Shown: positions 23,815 through 32,008 of the stretch, piece after piece
Position numbering within the stretch: the first letter of the stretch is position 1
How the letters are laid out: each line of letters begins with the position of its first letter
Assembly: GCA_020049835.1 (NCBI GenBank)
Contig: JAGVLK010000014.1
Span: forward strand, 1-44,342
Length of the DNA: 44,342 bases
Reading direction: 5' to 3'
Source of the DNA: Candidatus Babeliales bacterium
GTDB taxonomy: Bacteria; Babelota; Babeliae; Babelales; Vermiphilaceae
Notes under the pieces: model-generated
Seen by the model: the letters and a program-made list of their open reading frames with translations, nothing else
What the model was told of the DNA's origin: nothing
The model's database searches: none
Position numbers and translations under genes: made by a program

Positions 23815-25509
23815 TTACGCCGCTGGTGCGCCAGCAGTAAAGCGCTGTTTATAGTTCGTTACTAAGTTTCTGAACCAGTTAGTACCGATATCAGTTTTAA
23901 TGGTACGGTTTAATGTGCCGTTGCCACCGATAGGGAAATCAACATGCACTAAGCCATACTTCTTATCGTAACTACCCCATTCGTAGTTATCAAGTAACGA
24001 CCAATAGGTATAACCATGTACCGGATAACCATCATCCATTGCTTTTTTGATCATGTACATCGTGCGTTGGAAGAACTTAAGACGTACTTGAGGATCATCA
24101 TGCGAAACACCATTTTCCGTTACATACACAGGAATCTCTTTGCCTGTTTTTGCTTTAATTGGTTGCACCATCTTTTCGTGAATTAATTTAATTGCACGAT
24201 ACATACCTTCTGGATAGATCGTATAGTTTTCATTTTGCGTCTTAGTTTCAAATGGTACATTCACTTTCTCGGCATTTTTCATATACATATGCGAATAATG
24301 ATTTATACCAATAAAATCGAGACTCTCTGAGACGTTCTCATTCGTATCTTCTGCTACTATGCGTGCATACCAACCGTTGCCTTGCATCTTACTACGTATG
24401 AATGTTTTCATCCACTCTGGCAACATTTTTATGCTATCTAATTCAACTGGTGTTTCAATAGCAAACTTTCCAGTTGTAAAGAAATTAAATATACACTCAT
24501 TTTGCATCTTGTCACCAATTTTGCACACGTTCTCATCAGCTAGATGGCCTTCACGCCACGGATCTAAATGCATAATATTTAGAAGAATACCTATTTGAAA
24601 ATTAGGATTTACTGCCTTACATGCTTTAGACACTTCCCAATGCGCCTTCGCCATGTTCTTAAGTACTTCCATCGTAAGCTGAGTATTGCCCTTTATGCCC
24701 GGCACTCTTATTCCTTGATGATATTTAGGAAATGCATATCCTGTTGGCGAGTTAAACGTAGCCCACAACCGTCCTGGAGCATGCCCAATTTCTTGTACCA
24801 TTCGTGTACAAAAACGTACAAAATCTTTTATATTTTCTTTTTTAGTAAATGCTTCTTTTTCAGCAAACCATTGCGGATCAGCATAATGATGGAATCCAAT
24901 AAGCTCTGTCATCCCTTTTGATCTGATATAGGTAACCATTTCTTTATAACGGTCAATTGCTGTTTGATCAAATACACCAGGAGTTGGTTCTACTTTTGAC
25001 CAATCGATAGAAAAACGATATTGATTTAAACCAATTTCATGTGCTGCATCAATATCTTCTCGCCAGCGATTCCAACTATCACATGCATTACCAATGAGAT
25101 GCTGTACGCGCTGGTTACCTTGTTCATCAATCTGCCAGTTATATTGGTCTGTATTTTCTGCTGCACCTTCCACTTGATAATAAGAAGTTCCTGCACCCCA
25201 GGTAAAATCTGCAGGAAAGGCATCATGGGGATTTTGTAAAAACTCTTGGTTTTCAGCTTCAATTTTATCCCAATTTTCATGATGTTTGCTCGTTTCTAAC
25301 GTTGCAGCATTATCTTCGGTTGCAATATATTCTTGAACTCTTTTGTAACCGTAGAAACCACCTGCGGCCGCGGTTGCCATCGTCGCAGCTGCTCCTGCGG
25401 CATACTTTCCAGCGTTATTTTTAAAATGATCAAATACCACATTAGCCTGTACAACCGTACAGCCTTGGGTCATGGCAAGCGCCAATAAAAGGGCTTTTTT
25501 AGAGAACAT
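23815..25509 (-). CDS. exported glycoside hydrolase family 1 protein lacking the acid/base Glu
   Basis: This 564-residue protein has a signal-like N-terminus (KKALLLALAMTQGCTVVQA) and a second Gly/Ala-rich hydrophobic stretch (about residues 33-52). A complete GH1 barrel follows: FPADFTWGAGTSYYQVEGA, CDSWNRWREDI, the RFSIDW block, and the nucleophile in VTENG at Glu465. GH1 enzymes hydrolyse beta-glucosides by two glutamates. The acid/base one, normally in TFNEP, is replaced: here the segment reads ATFNSPTGYA with Ser254. Plant myrosinases also lack it (Gln), so activity on substrates with good leaving groups, or a binding role, is possible. It has its own promoter and terminator. Confidence 0.92.
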   Translation of the reverse strand: MFSKKALLLALAMTQGCTVVQANVVFDHFKNNAGKYAAGAAATMATAAAGGFYGYKRVQEYIATEDNAATLETSKHHENWDKIEAENQEFLQNPHDAFPADFTWGAGTSYYQVEGAAENTDQYNWQIDEQGNQRVQHLIGNACDSWNRWREDIDAAHEIGLNQYRFSIDWSKVEPTPGVFDQTAIDRYKEMVTYIRSKGMTELIGFHHYADPQWFAEKEAFTKKENIKDFVRFCTRMVQEIGHAPGRLWATFNSPTGYAFPKYHQGIRVPGIKGNTQLTMEVLKNMAKAHWEVSKACKAVNPNFQIGILLNIMHLDPWREGHLADENVCKIGDKMQNECIFNFFTTGKFAIETPVELDSIKMLPEWMKTFIRSKMQGNGWYARIVAEDTNENVSESLDFIGINHYSHMYMKNAEKVNVPFETKTQNENYTIYPEGMYRAIKLIHEKMVQPIKAKTGKEIPVYVTENGVSHDDPQVRLKFFQRTMYMIKKAMDDGYPVHGYTYWSLLDNYEWGSYDKKYGLVHVDFPIGGNGTLNRTIKTDIGTNWFRNLVTNYKQRFTAGAPAA

Positions 25510-25554
25510 ATGCTTAATCTCCTGTATGCATAGGTATACTTAATTATCTCTATT

Positions 25555-25582
25555 AATTTACCATAAAATCAATTTTTGTCAA
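25555..25582 (-). promoter_or_regulatory. candidate GH1 gene promoter
   Basis: On the minus strand a perfect TTGACA (25582-25577) and TAAATT (25560-25555) are 16 bp apart, about 45 bp before the GH1 start codon. AGGAG lies between. Confidence 0.5.
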
Positions 25583-25635
25583 TAATTCCTTAAACGCGCC
25601 TATAAATGACCCCTTACGCTATTTATAGCACAATG

Positions 25636-25664
25636 TTGCCCGACGGGCAAATTTAGGGTATGAT
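25636..25664 (+). promoter_or_regulatory. promoter with overlapping palindrome, LRR gene
   Basis: TTGCCC (25636-25641) and TATGAT (25659-25664) are 17 bp apart. The -35 box is one arm of a perfect dyad, TTGCCCG-A-CGGGCAA (25636-25650), placed where a repressor would block polymerase. The regulator is unknown. Confidence 0.5.
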
Positions 25665-25709
25665 GTGCTCAAAATAATGCCCTTTTCACCTTTGAAAGGT
25701 AAGAATTCC

Positions 25710-26372
25710 ATGCATAATACTCTTTTTTATATAACTTTGGTGACAACATGCATATTGAATGCGGCCGATCAACAAGTAATAGATACAACAGATCTGCATG
25801 CATCTACTCGCGCAATAGACTATTTTCTTAAACTTTCGGCCAAAAAAGAGGAGCGCAAACCTGGTCTGCTGCCCGCTGAGCTCCGCAAACATTTTACTGG
25901 TGTGTCCATTAAAGATCTACAGCGGCACAATTTGATACATATATCTGCCGGCATGCTTTGCCTAGATAACATGTATATCTCCGATATTACCGATCTTGAT
26001 ACAGTAGTAGCGGGCATTAAAAAAGTTACCTACATAAACTTGAGCAATAATAGAATTACTCAGCTACCACGTTTTGAAACTCGGCTCACGCAACTGCAAG
26101 AACTCTCTTTGCATGACAACCTTATCCGTACAATTGACCACGGCGCTTTAGATGGCATGGCATCTCTGCGTTGGCTTCGCTTGGATAATAATAACATCAG
26201 TGCACTGCCTGCAAAACTTTTGTTGGCAACGCCACGCTTAGGACAACTGACATTGTTTAACAATCCAATTGTACGTGATATAGAACAGCACAAACAGATC
26301 GAGGCTCAACTGCGAGCAGCATCCAAAGTCAGCTGGTCAGCATTAGATGATGATGGCTACGTTCTTGATTAA
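25710..26372 (+). CDS. small exported leucine-rich-repeat protein
   Basis: This 220-residue protein starts at ATG 25710, with AAAGGT 10 bp upstream and a signal peptide (MHNTLFYITLVTTCILNA). Three or four LRR units occupy about residues 105-185 (YINLSNNRITQLP, ELSLHDNLIRTID, WLRLDNNNISALP, then QLTLFNNPI). It is a protein-interaction solenoid of the same general type as the gene at 4043. Its end overlaps the convergent beta-barrel gene by 4 bp. Confidence 0.88.
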   Translation: MHNTLFYITLVTTCILNAADQQVIDTTDLHASTRAIDYFLKLSAKKEERKPGLLPAELRKHFTGVSIKDLQRHNLIHISAGMLCLDNMYISDITDLDTVVAGIKKVTYINLSNNRITQLPRFETRLTQLQELSLHDNLIRTIDHGALDGMASLRWLRLDNNNISALPAKLLLATPRLGQLTLFNNPIVRDIEQHKQIEAQLRAASKVSWSALDDDGYVLD

Positions 26373-28132
26373 TATGAAATACCACCTTTAACCCATATGC
26401 CCCATTGCGAAATAGCACTGTTGCTCGCAACGCATCCACAGCGCCATTCTAGCTCCGAACCAACACATAAAAATGGCACAAAAATCATATCTTCAGCTTC
26501 CCATGCATAAGCAAGGTTACCAAACAGCTTGTGCGAAAGCGCCTGGGGATTGAGTGATGACCAAACATCAATCATATCGTTAGTGATAGTCACCGGCATA
26601 AGCGACCCGGAAACCTGCTGTTGCGGAATACCTAAAGCGGCACTATCGGCCTGGTTAAGCTGAAACAATGGGTTACCTGCGCCATCGGACGCCAGTGCCG
26701 GTGTATCGATATTTTTGTTGGCAAACTGCTGCCCGGGAACAAAATTTCCTACTCCCTGTCCGGCATACAACGTTGCACGCGATTCAGTTGCGTTCAATGC
26801 AATTGGATCATCAACCGCGCGTCCAGGTGAAGCTTGCGAAACAAAGCCATATACCTGCGCATCACCTTTAAGTGCCAACTCTTTTTCAACACAACCTAAA
26901 CAATGCAACTGTTCAGCACTGCGGTACCATAGGTTATACCCAAGATCAACTTGAACCCCCCTGCGCTGAAAGCTTATTTTAGCAACCATATCAACTTGCG
27001 CCTTCATACTAATTGTTGATGGCAAGGTAGTTTTATTGATGGCTGGAAATAATTTACCAATATACTGTTGCGTAACAGGCACGCCATTGAGCTCTAAATC
27101 GGTGAGCGTCACCGGAACAATTTTGCTCACTAATATATAGCGGCTGCCGGGATTATTAATAAGGTCGTACGAGCGCAACTGCGTATCGGCGAACAGATGC
27201 GTTGCATTAACATCAAGCCAAAAGCCTGCATAATCCATATCTGCACGATCAGACCAAAAGAGTACATGCGAGGTAAATCCAACGCCAACTTCATAATGAT
27301 GTCCATTACCAATAATCGGATCAAAAAAGAAGTCCGGATCAGGGCGGTTACCTGCGGGAGCGCTCAAGCGCAGATTAAGCCCAACATGATAATCATCAGC
27401 ATTACAAAAATTATAGCCAAGAATAAAATGAACATCACTTAAACGAGAAAGATTACGTCTGCGCACCATACGTCCGTAGGCAAGTGGCGATTGCATATCA
27501 CCAAACACCAGCGGTTTGTGTTGACCAAATTTATCACACAGACAAGCATTAATCGCTTCAGAAAAATTCTCGGCTAATTTGTCGCGCGGCACAGACGTTG
27601 TAGCCAAATAACCGGCAGGTTGCGCTTGCGTACCTTTAGTTTGTACGCATTCACACAAATCAAGCGACCAAACGGTGTGTACAATAGGTGCATGTATACG
27701 TAGATATAATCCCGGCACACAACCGTCAAGGCCAAGATAAAAATTACTATCAAGAACCAATGAAGTAATATGCGGTTCAAATGAAATAACGCTGGAAAAA
27801 TCAGCAGGTAAACCAAAATAATCGGCAAACAGTGCTCCACTAAAACGATTAGGTACACGACTACCCTGTACTGCAAAACTATCCGAGCAACCTAACAGAA
27901 ATTCCGAAAGCTGTTTGTTATGCCAAGAACGTTTGTATTCCGGTGCAAAATAAAATGACCAATAGGTTCTACCTACATCATAATCATTAATATGCTCCTG
28001 CCAACCTGCGATTTCTCGCGCGGCATTCACCGTATCTGAACGAGGAATAATAGTGGTGCGCCCGAAAAAGGCGTGATTTTGACCTAGAGTAGTGCATAGT
28101 AAAATAATATATAGATGTAGCGAGCGTTTCAT
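26369..28132 (-). CDS. probable outer-membrane beta-barrel protein
   Basis: This 587-residue protein has a signal peptide (MKRSLHLYIILLCTTLGQNHA). The sequence shows alternating polar and hydrophobic strands ending in glycine or aromatics (HYEVGVGFTSHVLFWSD, GVQVDLGYNLWYRSAEQL) and finishes with WGIWVKGGISY, the C-terminal aromatic signature recognised by the BAM machinery. Eight or more cysteines are present, unusual for a porin and possibly disulfide-linked. It is likely a surface porin or adhesin. The named family is not recognised. It is convergent with the LRR gene. Confidence 0.75.
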   Translation of the reverse strand: MKRSLHLYIILLCTTLGQNHAFFGRTTIIPRSDTVNAAREIAGWQEHINDYDVGRTYWSFYFAPEYKRSWHNKQLSEFLLGCSDSFAVQGSRVPNRFSGALFADYFGLPADFSSVISFEPHITSLVLDSNFYLGLDGCVPGLYLRIHAPIVHTVWSLDLCECVQTKGTQAQPAGYLATTSVPRDKLAENFSEAINACLCDKFGQHKPLVFGDMQSPLAYGRMVRRRNLSRLSDVHFILGYNFCNADDYHVGLNLRLSAPAGNRPDPDFFFDPIIGNGHHYEVGVGFTSHVLFWSDRADMDYAGFWLDVNATHLFADTQLRSYDLINNPGSRYILVSKIVPVTLTDLELNGVPVTQQYIGKLFPAINKTTLPSTISMKAQVDMVAKISFQRRGVQVDLGYNLWYRSAEQLHCLGCVEKELALKGDAQVYGFVSQASPGRAVDDPIALNATESRATLYAGQGVGNFVPGQQFANKNIDTPALASDGAGNPLFQLNQADSAALGIPQQQVSGSLMPVTITNDMIDVWSSLNPQALSHKLFGNLAYAWEAEDMIFVPFLCVGSELEWRCGCVASNSAISQWGIWVKGGISY

Positions 28133-28221
28133 GATCGTCTCCTTTTTTAATGGTAGATACGCACGTCTACAGTCTAGCTCTTTTTATGGGGTATGCAATA
28201 ATTTTGTTCCATCGGCAAACC

Positions 28222-28914
28222 CTATGCCTTTTTCCAGAGCCAAGATTTAAGCATGAACCCGGCATATAAACTCGAAAGAGCTATTGCCGCATACAATTGT
28301 GCATTATAATAGGACTCGTGCCGCTGTACGCGTATACGCTCATTCTCGATGATTTGTGGTTGCTCAAAATAAAGAACTGCCTTATTACAATTGGATAGCC
28401 AAGCAGCATGACAAGCTTCTTTATGCACACCCAGAACTTTATCGGCATATATAACTTTTTTATTTTCCATGCAACATTCACCCGGTAGTAACCATAATGC
28501 TTCGCGCTGCGCGGCTGCATTAAATGATAATTGGCATGTATGCACCATACAATGGTATGTCCAAGCGTATACCAGCTCAGAGATGTAGGGAGTACGACTA
28601 TTTAAAAAATCTTGCATACGCGTAACAAACACATCATCATCAAACGGCCGTTGACCTTCATGAGGAAACAGCGCTCGACCAGCTGCAACCTCATTGTGTC
28701 GCTGCCCCAGCTCTTCAAGCTCAACACCAACTTCCTTAATTTTTGTATATGCATGTACGCCTGCCACTGTCGTTGCAATCGGAAACGCTACTTTTGCCAT
28801 AGTCAGTACTATGGGTTGAACGGTGTCCGTAATCTGGGAAAACCGTGAACTTGCCTGCATTAACGGTATGCTCGCCGTAGACAAAAAGATAAACCATATA
28901 TTAATTTTTACCAT
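28222..28914 (-). CDS. exported or membrane-anchored protein, unknown
   Basis: This 230-residue protein has a signal peptide (VKINIWFIFLSTASIPLMQA), a hydrophobic helix near residues 40-58 (AKVAFPIATTVAGVHAY), a Cys-containing soluble middle (HCMVHTCQLS, GECCMENKK) and a C-terminal membrane helix before WLWKKA. The cysteines and topology fit a periplasmic domain held by membrane anchors. No family is recognised. It lies 89 bp upstream of the beta-barrel gene on the same strand. Confidence 0.8.
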   Translation of the reverse strand: MVKINIWFIFLSTASIPLMQASSRFSQITDTVQPIVLTMAKVAFPIATTVAGVHAYTKIKEVGVELEELGQRHNEVAAGRALFPHEGQRPFDDDVFVTRMQDFLNSRTPYISELVYAWTYHCMVHTCQLSFNAAAQREALWLLPGECCMENKKVIYADKVLGVHKEACHAAWLSNCNKAVLYFEQPQIIENERIRVQRHESYYNAQLYAAIALSSLYAGFMLKSWLWKKA

Positions 28915-29178
28915 AATTTAACCTCTGCTGCGCATCACCTACGATTGCTCTTACCATAGCATCATTTTGCTTCTTTTGTACATCTTTAGATAGAGTTAAT
29001 AGCATAGTTGGCAAACTTCATGCAGTGCACCGATTTTCATCTGGGTGAACGCTTTGCTCGCACATTACATCAGATATGCATGATTTGTTTTGATTTATGT
29101 GGTAGAATATGATTAAGTTACAATTGTTACCGATGAACATACGTTTTGAATATTTTGCAGTAAGGTGTTACGAAGCAC

Positions 29179-29649
29179 ATGAGAGTAAAGAAGAGAAAAG
29201 GCTTTTTTTCCATTTCAGCCGTTGCTGAGATGTTTTCTATTCATCAGCAAACGATCCGCCTGTACGAAAAAGAGGGCTTAATAAATCCTAAGCGCTCTGA
29301 AGGTAATACACGGCTCTTTTCTGAAGAAGATATACAACGGCTTGAAGAGGTGATTCACCTGACCCATCAGCTTGGTATCAACCTGGCAGGAGTACAGATG
29401 ATTCTTAAACTTAAAAAGCAGCTTACCCGCATGCAAAAGGACATGAATAAAATGTTTGAGCAAACGCAAGAACAGCTGGATCAAGAAACTGAAATCAGCA
29501 AACAAAGCGTTAAAGAAAGCGCAAAACAGCTTATAACACTCAAACAGCAGACGCCGGTACCCCATGTTGCAACCGATAAACCCCGCCGAAGCAATCCGCT
29601 CGATACTATGGATCTGGAGAATTGGGAAATCGAATATGATCAAGATTAG
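29179..29649 (+). CDS. MerR-family regulator, HspR-like heat-shock repressor
   Basis: This 156-residue protein has an N-terminal MerR winged helix (FFSISAVAEMFSIHQQTIRL, then YEKEGLINPKRSEGNTRLFS) followed by IHLTHQLGINLAGVQMILKL, a segment diagnostic of HspR rather than metal-sensing MerR proteins. A coiled coil (about residues 80-120) and an acidic tail complete it. HspR represses dnaK-type genes by binding HAIR sites, with DnaK as corepressor. A HAIR-like palindrome lies upstream of dnaK at 7648. It is followed by htpX after 8 bp, so it probably controls a protein quality-control operon. Confidence 0.88.
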   Translation: MRVKKRKGFFSISAVAEMFSIHQQTIRLYEKEGLINPKRSEGNTRLFSEEDIQRLEEVIHLTHQLGINLAGVQMILKLKKQLTRMQKDMNKMFEQTQEQLDQETEISKQSVKESAKQLITLKQQTPVPHVATDKPRRSNPLDTMDLENWEIEYDQD

Positions 29650-29657
29650 GAGGTTGT

Positions 29658-30536
29658 ATGTTTTTTAATACGGCAAAAACGATCATGCTTATTACCGGCA
29701 TGACCGCACTTTTTGTGGCTGTTGGTAACCTGCTTGGTGGCTATAATGGTATGGTTACTGCAGGCATTATGGCATTAGCCATGAATGGCTTTGCCTATTT
29801 TTTCTCTGATCGCATGATCTTAAGCATGTATCGTGCCAAACAGCTCGACCAACAGCAGTATGGCTACATTTATACCATTGTACAAGAACTTACGCAGCGT
29901 ATGCAGATACCCATGCCACGTTTATATTTAGTCACTTCACCCATTGCCAATGCATTTGCCACCGGCCGTAACCCGAGCCACGCAGCTGTTGCCGTGACTA
30001 CCGGCATTCTGGATATTTTAGACAACGATGAACTCACCGGCGTATTGGCACATGAACTTTCTCATGTTAAAAATCGTGACATCCTTATCGGTTCAGTCGC
30101 TGCTACCTTGGCAACCGGCATCAGTTACCTTGCCTATATGTTGCGCAGTGCCGCTATGTGGGGAACCAGTTACACCCGTGATAATGAACAACAGCGACGC
30201 AACCCACTGGTACTACTCATCGCTGGTATGTTGTTACCGATAGCAGCAACATTGATTCAACTTGCTATTTCTCGCTCACGCGAATTTCAAGCTGATGAAT
30301 CGGGAGCATTTATTACCCACGATCCACTTGCTCTTGCAGGTGCATTAGAAAAATTACAACAGGCAAGCTTGCGCGGACAGGCTGCAACCGATGAACGGTA
30401 TGAACCAACATCTGCATTGGGGATTGTAAAACCTTTTACACGCGGTACATTACTTGCTCTTTTTGCAACACATCCGCCCATGGAACAGCGCATAGCACGT
30501 TTAAGAATATTGCATCAACAGCGTATAACCAAATAA
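29658..30536 (+). CDS. htpX: membrane zinc metalloprotease HtpX (M48B)
   Basis: This 292-residue protein has two N-terminal membrane helices (about residues 9-27 and 32-50), the zinc site HELSH (His132, Glu133, His136), two further helices (about 145-162 and 186-205) and the third ligand Glu209 in REFQADESGA. HtpX degrades misfolded inner-membrane proteins at the cytoplasmic side under stress. AGGAGG lies before the ATG. It is 8 bp from the HspR-like gene and 12 bp from the next gene, so all three form an operon. Confidence 0.97.
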   Translation: MFFNTAKTIMLITGMTALFVAVGNLLGGYNGMVTAGIMALAMNGFAYFFSDRMILSMYRAKQLDQQQYGYIYTIVQELTQRMQIPMPRLYLVTSPIANAFATGRNPSHAAVAVTTGILDILDNDELTGVLAHELSHVKNRDILIGSVAATLATGISYLAYMLRSAAMWGTSYTRDNEQQRRNPLVLLIAGMLLPIAATLIQLAISRSREFQADESGAFITHDPLALAGALEKLQQASLRGQAATDERYEPTSALGIVKPFTRGTLLALFATHPPMEQRIARLRILHQQRITK

Positions 30537-30548
30537 AGGAGTATCGAT

Positions 30549-31010
30549 ATGTTTAATCACGATGAACTTGAACAGAATCAGTTTGTGATCTCATATGAAT
30601 TGCTCGCGCTCCTCATGTGGATTATAGAACATGAAGATAAGGCGATTTCACGTCTTGTCAAACGCGCATTCAGCGCAGGATTAAGGCATGATATCGATGC
30701 ATTACCACGCGCAAGTGAAGCACAACTTGTAGATGATGCACAGCAAACGATTGTTAATTTTTTTAACATCCTCGAGTCGCACGTTCTTGAAGCTATGCAT
30801 GAAGATACGGTGCAACAAGCGATGGTGAAAAACTTGTTACCGGCCATAGATCAAATCGATGTGACTGCATGTGATATGATGACGATGCGCAAAAGTATTG
30901 AAAAAGCTGCATATGCACCCGGCGCTCGCACGCAAGAACAGGCAAAAGAGCTGTTGTGCAAAGAGCTGTTGCGCTGCTGGAAACCAGCAAAAAATCAGTT
31001 ATTAAATTAG
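30549..31010 (+). CDS. cytoplasmic helical protein in the htpX operon, unknown
   Basis: This 153-residue, all-helical protein has no signal peptide, in contrast with most unknown proteins here, and an AAAGGAG ribosome site. No family is recognised. Position after hspR-like and htpX genes suggests a stress-related role. A strong hairpin follows its stop. Confidence 0.8.
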   Translation: MFNHDELEQNQFVISYELLALLMWIIEHEDKAISRLVKRAFSAGLRHDIDALPRASEAQLVDDAQQTIVNFFNILESHVLEAMHEDTVQQAMVKNLLPAIDQIDVTACDMMTMRKSIEKAAYAPGARTQEQAKELLCKELLRCWKPAKNQLLN

Positions 31011-31018
31011 ATACTCAA

Positions 31019-31048
31019 GTCGTGCTTGATATTACCGTCAAGCACGAC
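31019..31048. terminator. strong hairpin between convergent genes, probable terminator
   Basis: GTCGTGCTTGA (31019-31029) and TCAAGCACGAC (31038-31048) are perfect 11-bp arms around an 8-nt loop. There is no long T run on either side, but it sits precisely between the stops at 31010 and 31050. Confidence 0.65.
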
Positions 31049-31049
31049 A

Positions 31050-31274
31050 TTAAAATTCAAACGGCAAGAGATCAAAATCTTTTTTAATAGTTACTTTTCC
31101 GGCCCAAGCTCCCGGTTTTCGTTTTTTTCCAGAAGTGGTAATTGCAACAAGCTTTGCAATCGGAACGCCAGCCTTGCAAATTATGACATCTTGCCCTTTA
31201 GCTGCAAGCTCTACTAACTTGGAAAGATTTGTTTTTGCTTCATGTAAATTTGCTTTTTTCAAGATTTTATCCAC
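31050..31274 (-). CDS. Phd/YefM-type antitoxin without visible toxin
   Basis: This 74-residue protein starts at GTG 31274; an internal TTG four codons later is possible. It matches the Phd/YefM family: NLHEAKTNLSKLVELAAKGQ, IICKAGVPIAKLV, and the toxin-binding tail with KDFDLLPFEF. These proteins bind DNA through the N-terminal fold and neutralise a partner, often a PIN-domain VapC toxin, through the tail. Here the downstream space is closed by a convergent gene and upstream is maf, so no toxin is adjacent. It may be solitary, act in trans, or be a remnant. Confidence 0.88.
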   Translation of the reverse strand: MDKILKKANLHEAKTNLSKLVELAAKGQDVIICKAGVPIAKLVAITTSGKKRKPGAWAGKVTIKKDFDLLPFEF

Positions 31275-31301
31275 AACACTGCAAAAGATGCTCCAAATAC
31301 C

Positions 31302-31919
31302 CTACGCAAAAAAACCAAACCCCTCAAGCGCCTCACGCAATTCATACATAGGTAACCCAATAACTGCAGAAAGTGATCCGTCAAGTGTACGCAAAAATTG
31401 ATTACCAAACCCTTCAATGGCAATGGCACCTGCACCTACAACCTGTACATTATCAAGATAAAAATCAATCCAAGCATCAGAAATAACAAAACTATAACGA
31501 GCCTCTGCGTAGCAGACCATATGCTCTTCAACTACCCATGCAGCACCATCGTACATGCGCTGCTCCAGTACAAATGCGGTGCCCGTACGCACCCCTGCTC
31601 GCGCAGCGATAAGTTTAGCAACTGCATCAGCACGATCAACCGGTTTACCCTCAAGTTTGCCGCTTTTGTTTTCGCTTAATGTATCGGCAGTTAACACAAA
31701 GCAACGTTCGCCCGGTGTACCTGCGGGCAACTGCACATGTTGCATCTTATACAATGCAATATGCTCGACTGCATCTTTGAGCGGTAAGTTCCAGTCACAT
31801 TTAGTTTCATCTGCTGATTGTTCAACGACAGTAAAAGGAATGCCTGCTTCTCGCAAGAGCATTTGGCGCGAAGAGGACGTTGAACCAAGATATAAGGTGT
31901 GCTTTAGTTGTTTGTGCAT
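31302..31919 (-). CDS. Maf-like nucleoside triphosphate pyrophosphatase
   Basis: This 205-residue protein matches Maf: LYLGSTSSSRQMLLREAGIP (substrate-loop SxSxxR), the catalytic aspartate region VLTADTLS with LEGKPVDRADAVAKL, the GVRTGTAF motif, and GAGAIAIEGFGNQFLRTLDG with GLPMYELREAL at the end. Maf proteins hydrolyse non-canonical or pyrimidine NTPs to prevent misincorporation. The middle insert (MYDGAAWVVEEHMVCYAEA) is as in the family. AGGAG precedes the ATG. The stop lies 27 bp before the antitoxin start. Confidence 0.93.
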   Translation of the reverse strand: MHKQLKHTLYLGSTSSSRQMLLREAGIPFTVVEQSADETKCDWNLPLKDAVEHIALYKMQHVQLPAGTPGERCFVLTADTLSENKSGKLEGKPVDRADAVAKLIAARAGVRTGTAFVLEQRMYDGAAWVVEEHMVCYAEARYSFVISDAWIDFYLDNVQVVGAGAIAIEGFGNQFLRTLDGSLSAVIGLPMYELREALEGFGFFA

Positions 31920-32008
31920 GATCTACTCCTATGTATGCAGTGGCATACGATTGATACATTCTCAATGCAATGTGACAACTTCTAGTATACCAGCGAAGTT
32001 ATGATTCT

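Noticed and set aside
29113-29130. AT-rich partial dyad (ACAATTGT) before the HspR-like gene as a HAIR site
   Set aside because: The arms and spacing do not match HAIR or the dnaK palindrome.
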